DNA of 64,000 nucleotides, from contig NW_022881614.1 in assembly GCF_003369915.1 (NCBI RefSeq), positions 21,926,336 to 21,990,335 of the forward strand, in the 5' to 3' direction. The position numbers and the translations under genes were made by a program. Below are positions 53,583 through 64,000 of the stretch, in pieces. Under the pieces are notes generated by a model, which worked only from the letters and a program-made list of their open reading frames with translations, did no database searches and was not told the DNA's origin. This DNA is from Drosophila miranda (Eukaryota > Arthropoda > Insecta > Diptera > Drosophilidae). The first letter of the stretch is position 1. The number at the start of each line of letters is the position of its first letter.

Positions 53583-56230
53583 ATGGAGAAGAGAATAGAG
53601 TTGGAGCGGCGAGCACGGAAGGCGAACCAGGTGAGTTGTTTAGTTATATGCTTGCAGCCGAAAACCGCGCAAAATCCTTTACATTTTGTGATTACACAAA
53701 AATTTTCATTCAAATTCCCTTTTCTGTGTCCGTCTCTGTAACTGTGTCTGTCCTATGTGTATGTGTGTATGGCAGTAGTGCAGCAGCAGCGGGGCAGTTA
53801 CAGCATCTACGCCATCATGTAAATCTAGTTTCAATTTGTGTCGATGTCGCCCGACTCGACGCCATATAAAAAAGATTGCTGGAAGAAGAAGCAGCAGCAG
53901 AAGCGACATCCATCGTCAACAACGAGCAGGCGAAAATTCTACACACATGAGATTGTCGTGTGTGTACGTACAGTGTTGCCATGTGCGCGCAATTTTGCGC
54001 CTTTGCTTTTGTTCAAAACTGCACCTTTCCTTTACAATTACCAATTATTTCGTGTAATAGGAAAACCTAGAGAGCATGTGTGCATGTGTGTCTACATCTA
54101 CTCTATGTTTATGTGCATGTGTATATGTATGTATGCAAATCAGTGCCGCCGATCGTGTGTGCACCTGAAGTTCGGTAGTCTAGACAGCTGGCAATGCTGT
54201 TACTGCTGCTTGTTGTTGCTCTGTCTGTGGCTTTTCGTGTTGTTGCTATTGTTCTGCCGGCCTTCAATTGTGACAAACACTTCAACAGGAGAGTGTGTTT
54301 GTGTGTGTGTACGTGTGCTGCATGTTGTAATTTCAGGTTATTTGATACCAAAATGTATCTATAACAACATCATAGCGCGCATCATCCATACGCAAGAATC
54401 AACCATGCACACACACGTACACCAATACGCACAAAAGACGCATAATCCCGTACATATGTACATAAGTACATGCACACGCCAAGAAACGTATGCACAAAAT
54501 AATCGACACATTTAGCATTGGACATGGATGGCAGGGAGGCATACACATATTGACTGCGCAGTCATAATACTTTTATGCACGACGCCGCCTCCACCTTCTC
54601 TTGTCCACTTTACAAATCCGGCTGTCGCCGCTCTCTATTCCTTGTTTACACCTGCATACCGCATAGCTTTCTCTCGCTCGGGCCTGCACCACAAGAAAGA
54701 CAAAGTCTGGTCTGTCCGTTTGACTGAAATTCGTTTCTTTGTAACTGTTATTTGTACCTTTTTTTTCGGGACCGACCACAGATCACAGAGCTGAACCTGG
54801 ATAACTGCCGAAGTACAAGCATTGTTGGCCTTACAGATGAGTACACCGCCTTAGAATCACTGAGTTTGATCAACGTGGGCCTCACCACACTGAAAGGTTT
54901 CCCCAAATTGCCCAATCTGAAGAAGCTGGAGCTGTCCGACAATAGGATTTCGAGCGGCCTCAACTATCTGACCACCAGCCCCAAACTTCAGTATCTGAAT
55001 TTGTCTGGGAATAAAATAAAGGACCTAGAAACACTGAAGCCCTTGGAGGAGTTCAAAAGTCTAGCTGTACTGGATCTGTTTAATAACGATGCCACTAAAG
55101 TGGATAACTATCGTGACAAGATATTCAAGATGTTGCCATCGTTAAACTTTCTGGATGGGTTAGTATCGGATTGGCCCGTCTCCTTTTTGCAAAGATAATT
55201 AATTAACCAACTTCAATACTTTAATTCCAGTTTTGATTGTAATGGCGAGGAGGCGCAGTCGGAGGGAGACGACGATGAAGAGGTCAACGGGAACGATTCT
55301 GAGGGAGAAGGTGTGTATATATGTAGCTATGTAGATAAAGAAGTGGGGAGATTACAGACCTACCATCAAGATCTGTCATTTATATTTGTTTGCATTGTCC
55401 GACTTCAGTTAGTTATCGCTAAATTATTATGATACTAAATGGTGCTAAGTCTCGAAATCCGTTCTTCCATCTGTCTTCACAAAACGCCTTTCAGATAAGC
55501 GCAATGCATTCTGTTTGAATGGGTTAGAAATCGATTTAGACGAGCTCGAGGAGCTGGAGCAGCGCGTAAAGGCGAAAAAGAGTTTGCAGGAAAAACCACC
55601 TGCGCCCTCAGAGGACACTGAAGTAGACGAATTAGATGAATATTTAAAAGAATTGCAGCTGAGAGAATCGAAAGCAGCAACAGACCGACAATCTGTGATA
55701 GAGGCAGACCCTGCAACAATCCAACGACCAAATAGAAACCCAAACATAAATTTCGCAATCCTACTCTATTGGTTTTTAGCAATTTTAAATCTGGCCAATG
55801 CAACATATTGTAAGCATTGTCTCCCTATATTTATTTTCAATTACAATTCTCCTTGTATTGCTTATTGTATTGCAGTTTCCGGCGATGATGACGAAGAGGA
55901 TGGAGACAGCGATGACAGTGATGAGGATGGCGACAATGGCGAGGTCTCCCTGTCGGAGGTGTATAATGATGATTTGGAGGAGGACAATTCCGACTGGGAG
56001 GAGGGGGAGGGTGGAGGCGATGACGATGAGGAGGACTCTGATATTGATGACGCCGATGGTGAAGCAAATGAGTCGAGCGCTTCACTGAATGCCTCCAAGA
56101 AGGAACCCGAGAAGACGGGTGAGTGAATTGCTGCAATGTCTTTAGCACCAAACTGGTTCTTTATCCTTAAATTCTGAATTTCACAGGTGAGTCGCAAGCC
56201 AGGGGCAAAAAGAGAAAGCACGATGGCTAA
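53583..56230 (+). CDS. Mapmodulin: Mapmodulin / Anp32-type acidic leucine-rich protein
   Basis: CDS exons 53583-53630, 54782-55158, 55231-55310, 55876-56118 and 56187-56230 join in phase to 263 residues. MEKRIELERRARKANQ leads into leucine-rich repeats (ITELNLDNCRS, ALESLSLINVGLTTL, NLKKLELSDNRISSGL, LQYLNLSGNKIKDL) and the cap LAVLDLFNNDATKVDNYRDK. A long Asp/Glu tail and the nuclear signal KKRKHDG follow. Anp32 proteins are histone chaperones and PP2A or microtubule-protein regulators in nucleus and cytoplasm. A 5' untranslated exon (to 52992) is spliced to the exon starting at 53211. All splice sites are canonical and the frame is intact. A possible 315-nt cassette exon lies at 55495-55809 in the penultimate-but-one intron. 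Confidence 0.95.
55495..55809 (+). other. Mapmodulin: possible in-frame cassette exon of Mapmodulin
   Basis: Within intron 55311-55875, the acceptor CGCCTTTCAG and donor GTAAGC bound exactly 315 nt with no stop in the phase set by the exon ending at 55310. It would add 105 residues (start DKRNAFCLNGLEIDLDELEE), Glu-rich and coiled-coil-like at first. It ends with a hydrophobic stretch FAILLYWFLAILNLANA, then rejoins the acidic tail in frame. It is not part of the Mapmodulin protein as I remember it. It could be a cassette exon, an alternative terminal exon or captured sequence. Confidence 0.45.
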
Positions 56231-57101
56231 GCTCTTGATCGCTGTATCGTCTTTGTACGTTTTAAATTTAAATATAAACCGACACTGACATATACACACG
56301 GCAACACACATCATGTTTTGATAGAAACAAGATGACTAAAAACCATTAGGAACCCACATTTGTTTCTTTAAAATGTAAGCTAACAAGATCGAAAACAGAC
56401 ACAGAAGAAGAAAAAAATGGAGAACGTACTAATCAAAAAAAAAAAAACAAAACAAAATAAGAGATATGTTTAAGCGAACACTAAGAAGTGAGGAAAAGAA
56501 ACCAACAAACACACACACATTACATTACTATAGCCTCATCCGAAGCCAGGATCCAACTCCAATTAAGTAAAAAATGTCAATATGGAAAATTGCTTGAAAA
56601 AGTTGTAAAATTGCTTAGCATTAAGTTACAAAATCTATAACTATGAACTATGTACAATTTGTCGGATCGAGTCGATCCTCTCCCATCTAGAGTTTCAACA
56701 AACAACACAAAACAAAGCCAATTGCTTGTATCATCAGAAAAAAAATTATTTTTTAAAACTTTCAGCTTTTTCAATGTTTTGCGGTCTACACAATTACTGC
56801 TAAGAACTTTTAACTAACTCTTAAGTCATTCCTTCTTTGAATGTAGATAAGTTAAGCGAAATTTACTTTCCCCTCCCGATTCGCGGGTAAACGAACGCAA
56901 GTCCGGCCCACAGTTTACAGCATTTTCATTGTTATCCATCTCTCTAGCCTTACCTTACCCTCTATATGTATCCATTATTATATATCTCTCTATTCACTTC
57001 ACCCCCGCCACACATACTGTTAAGTAAAACGAAATGTTTTTCATTGATTGAGGCACATCAAACTACATAAACGCATGTGTTTTAGAACGGAATTTTCTTT
57101 G

Positions 57102-57107
57102 AATAAA
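57102..57107 (+). terminator. Mapmodulin: Mapmodulin distal polyadenylation signal
   Basis: AATAAA in GAATAAACAAATACG, about 870 bp after the stop, with no gene between. Confidence 0.45.
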
Positions 57108-57267
57108 CAAATACGAGTATGCAACAATTACAATTAACGAAATGTACATACATTTCTCAGATGTGTTTTGTACAATCCCCCGCCCCCATTGAAATTGAAA
57201 TACATAAACTAAAGAATTTTAATCTGCATTTTTGTTATTTCGATTGTTAGTGGTTTAATTACGAACC

Positions 57268-58300
57268 ATACAGAATATACTCGTAGGTGTGCCAGTTCAT
57301 ACACAGGACGTGAGCCCACGCTGTTTTCTCCGCCTTTCCCGTCCGCTTGCCGTCGGTACCTCCTCTGCCGGTGATTCCGCCGTAGCTCCTCGCGCTCTCG
57401 GGAGGTCCAAGGGATGTGCTCTTGGTTGGACTGTGGCAGCCACTGGTTGTCCTGCTGCGGGTCATAGCCATTTTCGATTCACGCCCACGGGAAATAATGT
57501 CAGCAACCCTCCCATTCATACGCCGCCGAATCAAACGCTGGGATTCAGCTTTGAGCCTCGTAAGTTAATCAGTATACATATGTAATTGTGGATAATTTTA
57601 AAATATATCTTCCTTCACAGAGAACTTACGAGTATATACCCTACGCTTTGCCAAATCGAGCCGTACTCGATTTCCCCCTACCAGATGGAGTCCTATCCCA
57701 GCATTATTCGAGACAGACCGAGGCCCATCCCAGCAGGACACAAGCGCACCCCTTGCAAGATCCGAACCCAACAAGCCATCGTCATCCTTCGATCTGGCCA
57801 TCGATAACAAGGACTTTGACTATGGAAACCAAGGGAGGAGGTAGATAGATATAGTTGTTGTTAGGTTTAAGGATATATGTATATATATATTTAGATAGTA
57901 TATGCAAATGTTTTCCACTTATTTATTTCTTTATACTAAGCTAAGTTTCGATGAATAAAACTATTGAAAAATCATCCTTGTATGGGGGAGAAAACTAAAT
58001 ATTTTTGATGGGGGAAAGTGTCCTTGATCCTTGATAAGGACTCCATTAAATCAGGGACATTTTTCCGATCACAGGAAGCAGTCGCACGCCTATATCGGCC
58101 CACAAATAGCCTAGAAAACTAAATGTGTAATGTTGGGGTTGCTGCAGTCCTTACCGAAGGATCAGGGAGATTTGTTTAATCCCGGCGGGCAATGGCACGC
58201 AAATATCTATAGCAAATATCCTTGACCCTTGGTCCTTGATACGGAATGCATTAGAACAAGAAAGCAATTTCGATCACAGGAAGCCGTCGCACATCCCGAT
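57268..58300 (+). repeat. left arm of an inverted duplication
   Basis: The arm matches 59837-60805 in reverse orientation. Shared marks are the GTGCCAGTTCATACAC end, the TTACGAGTATRTACCCTACG segment, CTTGCAAGATCCGAAC, and the repeated words GTCCTTGATAAGGACTCC and CGCACGCCTATATCGGCC. Divergence is high, with many indels. Confidence 0.75.
57612..57843 (+). pseudogene. duplicated gene remnant, left copy
   Basis: After an acceptor-like TTCCTTCACAG the reading is TYEYIPYALP, then shifts frame relative to the right copy because two bases are missing near 57652. Downstream another frame reads SPYQMESYPSIIRDRPRP and KIRTQQAIVIL. The comparison with the right copy suggests coding origin. The product was not recognised. 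Confidence 0.5.
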
Positions 58301-58466
58301 CGGACTAGAAATTGTGGAGAGAGAATTTCAAAGAAAAGAAATTTTTAAAAACCCAACGACCTTCTGCTGATTTCTGTTGGCCTGGTATCCCAGATTTGAA
58401 ATTCTCGTTGCCCACCATTTTGAGCAGCCAAAGAAAATATGAAAAAACTGAAAAAGAAATTTAAAA

Positions 58467-59566
58467 CGAGGGGGAACGTTGTGAGTTGCTGCGGACACCA
58501 CAACTCTACAGTTATACCCGATACTAAGTCAGTATGGCTCTCCTCCGGCAGACGCTGCTAATATTAAACGACACGACAAAGAGTGCGTGCGAGAGAGACA
58601 AAAAATCAGTCTGAGCGTGACGTCGGGGGCTGCGTAGCCACTGCAAATTGATTTGTTCCTATTGGCTATAAAAATGATCTGATCTAATCCAGATTCAGCA
58701 ATCAGATAGATATGGTCATTATCTATGATTCTGCGTTTTTAGTTTTCTCAAATGTGCAATATTGTGGATGCAACAGATTTTCGTTCTTTGTGTGGGCGGA
58801 AGGGGGTGGGGCGAAATTTTGAGATACACGTTTTATAGTAAGATCTAACAGGAGTGCGGATACCAAATTTGGTTACTCTAGCCTTAATAGTTTCTGAGAT
58901 TTGTGGATGCCCCAGATTTTCGTCCTTTGCGTGGGCGGAAGGGTGTGTGGCGAAATTTTGAAACAAACTCGTCTCGGTCCGATATATTAGGAGTGTGGAT
59001 ACCAAATTTGGTTGCTCTAGCTTTTGTAGTCTCTGAGATCTAGGCGCTAGTGTTTTACTCTAAGCAAAGCCGCCTATGCTACGTGTGTTAGAGAGAGACA
59101 GGGCGAGAAAAAATGAAATTGTTTTCTTGATGCTGGCTATAATACTAATACGATCCAATTCAGATTCCGCAGTCTTAAAGATGTGGTCATTCTCTACAAT
59201 TCTACGTTTTTGGTTTTCTCATATCTTTAAAATTGTGGATGCCACAGATTTTCGTCCTTTGTGGGGGCGCAGTGTGTCCTTTGTAGCAGTGACATATTAC
59301 AGAAGTCTGGATCCAAAGCATCGTTGCTCTAGCTCTTATAGTCTTTGAGCACTAGGCGCTGAAGGGGACGGACAGACGGACAGACGGATGGACGGACGGA
59401 CGGACAGACGGACAGACAGACATGGCTCAATCGACTCGGCTATTGATGCTGATCAAGAATATATATAATTTATGGGGTCGGAAACGATTCCTTCTGGACG
59501 TTACACACATCAACTTTTACCACAAATCTAATATACCCCAATACTCATTTTGAGTATCGGGTATAA
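58467..59566 (+). mobile_element. DINE-1-like copy in the inverted-duplication spacer
   Basis: Full-length unit from CGAGGGGGAACG to GAGTATCGGGTATAA, with the GGGGGCGCAGTGTGTCC feature of array type A units. Confidence 0.88.
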
Positions 59567-59836
59567 AAAACTAGCGACTTTCTGCTGATTTCTGTTTGCC
59601 TGGTATCCCAGGTTTGAGATTCCCGTTTTTGGCTATTTGAGCGGTCAGAAGTTGAAAGTTGTACAACAAAAAAAATATTTTTACAGCAACTTTTGTTGTT
59701 TTTTTTGTTATTTGTGGCCCGATCTAGGCGTGCGTACTCGGAATAGCTTCCTTGAACTAATTCATTCCTTATCAAGGACCAAGGATCAAGGATATTTGCT
59801 ACAGACATATATATCTTGTTTTCGCCGTTATTTGTG

Positions 59837-60805
59837 GCCCGATTTAACGTGCGACGGCTTCCCGTAGCCAGAATTGCTTCCTTAATCTAATGCATTCCGT
59901 ATCAAGGACCAAGGGTCAAGGATATTTGCTCCATACATATATATCTTGTTTTCTCGCTTATTTGTGAGCCGATCTAGGCGTGCCACGGCCCTCCGGGATC
60001 AGAAAAATCTTCTTGATCCTTCGGTAAGGACTCCAGCAACCCCAACATTACACATTTTCTAGGCTATTTGTGGGCCGATATAGGCGTGCGACGGCTTCCT
60101 TTGATCGGAAAAAAGTCCCTGATTCAATGGAGTCCTTATCAAGGATCAAGGACATTTTGCCCAATAAAAAATATTTATTTTTCTCCGCTATTTGTGAACC
60201 AATGTGGGCGTGCCACGTTGTTTTGTAATCTGGATAGTTTCCCCGGTAGAGGATACAGCAAGGATGGTTTTCCAATAATTTTATTTATCATAACTTAGCT
60301 TAACATAAATAAATAAACAAGTGGAAAATATCTTATCTATTATATAAATGAATAGACGCGTATGTATATCCTTAAACCTAACAAAGATATCTATCAAGAT
60401 TGGTTTCCCGTGGTTTCGAAGGATCGAAGGATGACGATGGCTTGTTTGGTTCGGATCTTGCAAGGGGTGCGCTTCTGTCCTGCTGGGATAGGACTCGGTC
60501 TGTCTCGACTACGCTTCGGTAATGCTTGGTAATGCTGGATGGAGTCCTACATCTGGTAGGGGGAAATCGAATACGACTCGGTTTGTGGCAAAGCGTAGGG
60601 TACATACTCGTAAGTTGTCTGTGAAGGAAGAGATCATTTAAAATAATCATTATGATTCGGCGGCTTAGAATTGGGGGGGGTTATTTCCGTGAACAAAAAA
60701 TTCGGCTGCGGCCCTGGTAGCCGAAGACCCTGTGATCTAATCTAGACAGTTCGTTTGCAACATGTTCGGTGTATGAACTGGCACATATACGAATATATAC
60801 TGTAT
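59837..60805 (-). repeat. right arm of an inverted duplication
   Basis: Reverse-complement partner of 57268-58300. Just left of it, 59700-59836 repeats the words TTATTTGTGGCCCGATCTAGG, CCAAGGATCAAGGATATTTG and ACATATATATCTTGTTTTC in tandem with the arm. Confidence 0.75.
60378..60640 (-). pseudogene. duplicated gene remnant, right copy
   Basis: The minus strand reads TYEYVPYALPQTESYSISPY after a TTCCTTCACAG acceptor, then meets a stop where the left copy reads Glu. Downstream SRDRPSPIPAGQKRTP and KIRTKQAIVIL are kept. One or both copies have lost the frame. The product was not recognised. Confidence 0.5.
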
Positions 60806-60884
60806 GGGGTTACTGGTTTAATGGAGATGAGATCGATTGTTGCGCGGGAATACATCGCGTTGCAATTGGTGCATTCCGCGTCCG

Positions 60885-60895
60885 CGGTCACACTG
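60885..60895 (+). promoter_or_regulatory. Ohler motif 1
   Basis: CGGTCACACTG, identical to the motif 41 bp or so upstream of the Mapmodulin leader, is followed by AT-rich GGTATTTTTAGTATTTT. This suggests a housekeeping-type start site just left of the small ORF at 60937. Confidence 0.6.
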
Positions 60896-60936
60896 ATTGG
60901 TATTTTTAGTATTTTCCAGTAGTTTGAAGACGCTTT

Positions 60937-61044
60937 ATGGACTCACCCTCTTCTCCAATGCACCAATGTAGAAATCGTGTAGAAATGCCATTTACAGCCA
61001 TGTCGCAGGACACATCGAATACTAAGGGCTCGCGCACACTATAG
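60937..61044 (+). pseudogene. truncated 5' end of an unidentified gene
   Basis: The ATG opens 35 codons (MDSPSSPMHQC..., later MPFTAMSQDTSNTK). It stops within the start of a terminal-inverted-repeat element at about 61030. Position 40 bp after a motif 1 promoter supports a real start codon; the rest of the gene is missing here. The product was not recognised. Confidence 0.4.
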
Positions 61045-61856
61045 CTGAAAGCGGAGCTGAAATCGGAGCTGATAGCTGATTTATAAGCTCTGAAAAAACA
61101 AACACACTGCACCGGTGCAAGTGCGCACATTGCAGACTGAGCTGAGCTGAAGGCTGAAAAAAATTGCTGAAATCAGCTCAGCTTAGTTTGATCGATCAAG
61201 CATGTTTGTTTTTTCAACAAGCTGATTGCTGATTTTGTTCAAGTGTATTGGTTCATAAGTGATCGAAAATGGGCTGCAAAACATTGTTAAGCGAAATTAC
61301 GGTTAACCCAGCGCTTGGGAATAATCGGAATTATTAAAAATATTTGAATAATAGTTTTATTTCTATAATTTCTGGAAGGCGATAAATTAAGCAAAAAAGT
61401 TTTATTATTTACCATTTTCATATGTCAATAATAAATATAATATACTATGTCCTCAAGTACAGTAAACGCTCGAAAGACATCACAATGTTTATTATTATAC
61501 AAAATAAATATTAATTGAAAAATGTAATAATAATTCGTAAAATTAAAGTAATACGAATACAAACTCAACGGAAATGTGGTTAAAATACACGGAATTTAAA
61601 AAAAAACGAAGTAAACTTCCGTCTGGCTACTGTACGTGCTGTGAAGTAATAATTAATTAAAAATATAATAATAATAATTATAATGATAGTTATTGATACC
61701 ACTTAAGGAGATGGACAAAGGGAGGCAGTGGCTTTCAGCAATCAGATCAGCCGACAATTTACGCACCTGCAAGCTGATTCTGCCTGAAAAAAGCTCTCAG
61801 ATCAGCTGAGCTTTCAGCTCCGATTTCAGCGCCGATTTCAGCTCTAAACGTCGGAA
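61030..61856. mobile_element. non-autonomous element with imperfect terminal inverted repeats
   Basis: Left end TAGCTGAAAGCGGAGCTGAA and right end (reverse complement) TAGAGCTGAAATCGGCGCTG are related over about 60 bp. Both ends repeat the word GAGCTGAAATCGG and run into AGCTCTGAAAAAA or its relative. The interior is AT-rich without ORFs. The size of about 0.8 kb and the ends fit a MITE or foldback-like element. Target duplication was not resolved. Confidence 0.6.
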
Positions 61857-62614
61857 AAAGGCATGTAAAAAAGGAATAACGGCGGTGTTCGGAGCAGAAC
61901 CCAGCCGATTAGCTGCTTGCCAAATAGCACCTAATTCTTGGCCCTCAGCCGCTTATTTTGTTTGTTACTTATGTATGGCTATGTCACTCATTTGTTTGTT
62001 AAAGCTCTGCGCTTGCTTGCCCTGCTAAACGCTCTCTGTCAGCTCGCTCTTCGCTATCTCCGCTTTGCGTCTGCCTACCGACGTCGGCCAAGCGAAGCTG
62101 CGCTTAGCGATCGGAGCGGCAATGTAAAGGTCAGGCAAGCCACACTTGCAATTTGGATGTCACGCATTAAAGAACATATCGTAATTTTATTTCTGCGCCG
62201 AGTTTTATTTAATTCGAAATAATTAGTCGGCCGATTGGGGATAAAAAACATTATCTCCACATGATCTCTGAGTTGCAGTGTCAATTAATAATCATTCGCG
62301 ATCGACATTCGTTAGCCCTAGCAAATTTTCGGCGGTTAAGCACAATTCGGTGCTAAAACACACTTACATACACCTACATACACGCATTGCTGGCTATTAA
62401 TTTCTCTGTCGCGACAATTCGGTCAGTGCAGTGCGGTAGGCAGTGCAGCGAACTCACAAATACACACAAGCGGAGTACAAAGCGGAATCGGACAGCTCGC
62501 ACAGCCGCATAGCTAAAGGCATTAGCTGTAATCCCTTTGCTTTCGGTTCCCACGTTTATACGTATACAGGGTGTCTTTTTCGGTCGTGCTGAGTGACTCT
62601 TTTAAAACCTCAAC

Positions 62615-63613
62615 ATGGCAGCACCTGAGCCTACCAATGTCGCGAACGCATCAATGCCGAGTGATGTAGATTTCTACAAGCACAAGGCCGAGTCCATCGC
62701 GCGCCAACTAAAGGCCATGGATCGCTTTCTCACCAAGGAAGAGCTTGCCGAGTTAGATGAGGCAGAACTTCAAGCTCGCTTAGAGCAGATCGAGCGAATG
62801 AATGCGGATTTCGATGCCGCTCAAACGAGCCTTGAAAGGCTGGATTTCCTGCAGTTAGCCCATGATGCCCGGCTGGACTTTTCGAGTGTTTATGTCAAGG
62901 TTAGGTCCAGGCTGTCGCGGGAGTTGATGGCTGCTCGCACGGTAAATGTTGCCAATTCAACGGCTCGGCATACTCTCGAGGGGAATTCATCGTTGTTCGC
63001 CTATAATAGTATAGGCCGTTCTCGAATGCCCGAGTTGCAGCTTCCGCGATTCGGTGGGAGCTACATGGATTGGCCAGAATTCCACGCGATGTTTTCGACA
63101 ATGGTGCACAAAGACCATCGTATACCAATCATCGAAAAATTCCAATATCTTCGTGGATGTCTAGATGGTGCTGCGCTGGATACGATTCGTTCCTTGGAAC
63201 TTTCTGAGGAGAATTACGACAAGGCGTTGAATTTACTAATGTTGCGATTCGATAATAAACTGTTACATTTTCAGGCACACGTCAAGGCTATTTTCGGGCT
63301 GCAAGGGGTGGAGAAGGGCTCGGCTATCGGCTTGCGCGCGCTCAGCGATAAAATCAATTCGCACTTGCGTGCACTTCAGACCTTGGCGACCCCGCAGGAG
63401 ATTTCCGATGGGTTGCTGATCTTCATCATAGGCACGAAATTGGACCACAAGACCAAGGAGAAATGGGAAGAGAACTTGCCGACGTCAGGATTGCCTCGGT
63501 GGTCAAGCATGGCCTCATTCTTGGAAGCAAGATGTCGGATGCTGGAAAATTTGGGATCGGCTATGGTAACAATTCCTAGACAGCAGGTGGGAGAAAGTAA
63601 ACCAACACCCTAA
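62615..63613 (+). pseudogene. BEL/Pao gag, N-terminal and capsid part
   Basis: The ATG opens 332 codons. An N-terminal coiled-coil-like stretch (TKEELAELDEAELQARLEQI) precedes the conserved BEL gag block LQLPRFGGSYMDWPEFHAMF, EKFQYLRGCLDGAALDTI and a later KTKEKWEENLPTSGLPRW. It is homologous to the gag at 3052-5937 (LALPQFSGNFSDFKNFIGLF, LVTKEKWEEQL-type segment) but clearly a different lineage. The frame stops at 63611, with the knuckle region continuing in another frame. Confidence 0.85.
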
Positions 63614-64000
63614 TCACCTCCATTAACGATCATAATAGCTCAACATGCAAGTATTGCAAATCCTCCAATCACTACATATCCCGATGCCAGGCATTTATAG
63701 ATCTCCCTGTTTTTTCTCGATACAAGGAGGTGAAGAAGCGCCATTTATGTCTAAACTGCCTCAACAAAGGCCATTCATTGCAACGCTGCAAGTCAGGGGC
63801 ATGTAGAAATTGCCAAGCCAAGCATCACACACTGCTCCACATGCAGTCGGGCGCGGACGCTGAGTTGCCGTCGCCGAGCACGGAATCGACCCAGCATGAT
63901 CCTGCAAGTGCCCTAGTAGCAAGCAAATATATTAGCCCTCCCCCTCGAGTCAAAAATCTCTGCCTAGCCAAAACGTGCTGCTAGCTACTGCAATCGTATA
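63614..64000 (+). pseudogene. BEL/Pao gag Cys-His knuckle region
   Basis: After a frameshift near 63605, the reading gives CKYCKSSNHYISRC, then CLNCLNKGHSLQRC and CRNCQAKHHTLLH. This is the same three-cluster arrangement as in the other BEL element. It runs towards the protease at the end of the window, with a further TAG at 63982. Confidence 0.75.

Larger units (their letters stand above)
61886..64000 (+). mobile_element. second BEL/Pao retrotransposon, 5' part
   Basis: The 5' boundary is set at TGTTCGGAGCAG, a plausible LTR start right after the inverted-repeat element. A leader of several hundred bases precedes gag at 62615, and the window ends within gag. LTR end and primer-binding site were not resolved. 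Confidence 0.65.

Noticed and set aside
55837..56314. Ser- and His-rich minus-strand frames
   Set aside because: They are the complement of the acidic tail of Mapmodulin.

Overview
The window reads as a chromosome segment of a Drosophila of the obscura group. Three host genes match Drosophila families by exon structure and protein motifs: a sigma-class glutathione S-transferase (GstS1), an Anp32-type leucine-rich protein (Mapmodulin) and an ECHDC3-type enoyl-CoA hydratase. The dominant repeat is a DINE-1/INE-1-like Helentron with inverted TTATACCCGATACT ends and a GTCC/GTCT microsatellite core. From memory these genes are on Muller element C. Combined with gene decay and dense transposons, this makes a degenerating neo-sex-chromosome segment (for example a D. 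miranda neo-Y or neo-X) a reasonable but unproven hypothesis.

Layout. 1-13290: a DINE-1 copy split by a decayed BEL/Pao retrotransposon (minus strand), which itself holds a nested Gypsy-family element (6457-11989, TATA target duplication). 13291-24393: host DNA with a small RWD-domain gene, a divergent TIL cysteine-rich secreted protein gene, an assembly gap next to the 3' end of an LTR element, an orphan membrane-protein exon, and a Dbl-family RhoGEF (minus strand) with several frame disruptions. A two-exon membrane-protein gene lies in one RhoGEF intron. 24394-35716: about 11 kb of DINE-1 sequence, including a head-to-tail array with a dimeric higher-order repeat and a palindromic minisatellite. 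35717-44460: the upstream region, TATA promoter, first exon, DINE-bearing intron and intact coding exons of GstS1. 44700-45523: a broken ECHDC3-like gene. 46418-51940: a LOA-clade non-LTR retrotransposon with a clear target-site duplication. 52834-57110: the intact Mapmodulin gene, with a possible cassette exon not part of the conserved reading frame. 57268-60805: an inverted duplication around a DINE-1 copy. 60885-64000: a truncated promoter and ORF, a terminal-inverted-repeat element, and the 5' part of a second BEL/Pao element.

Nothing here is an operon or a defence system. The genes are independent nuclear genes. The main stories are repeat-driven restructuring, selective gene decay (RhoGEF and ECHDC3 broken, GstS1 and Mapmodulin intact), and a satellite made from a rolling-circle transposon. 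No database search was run, so family names rest on motif recognition.
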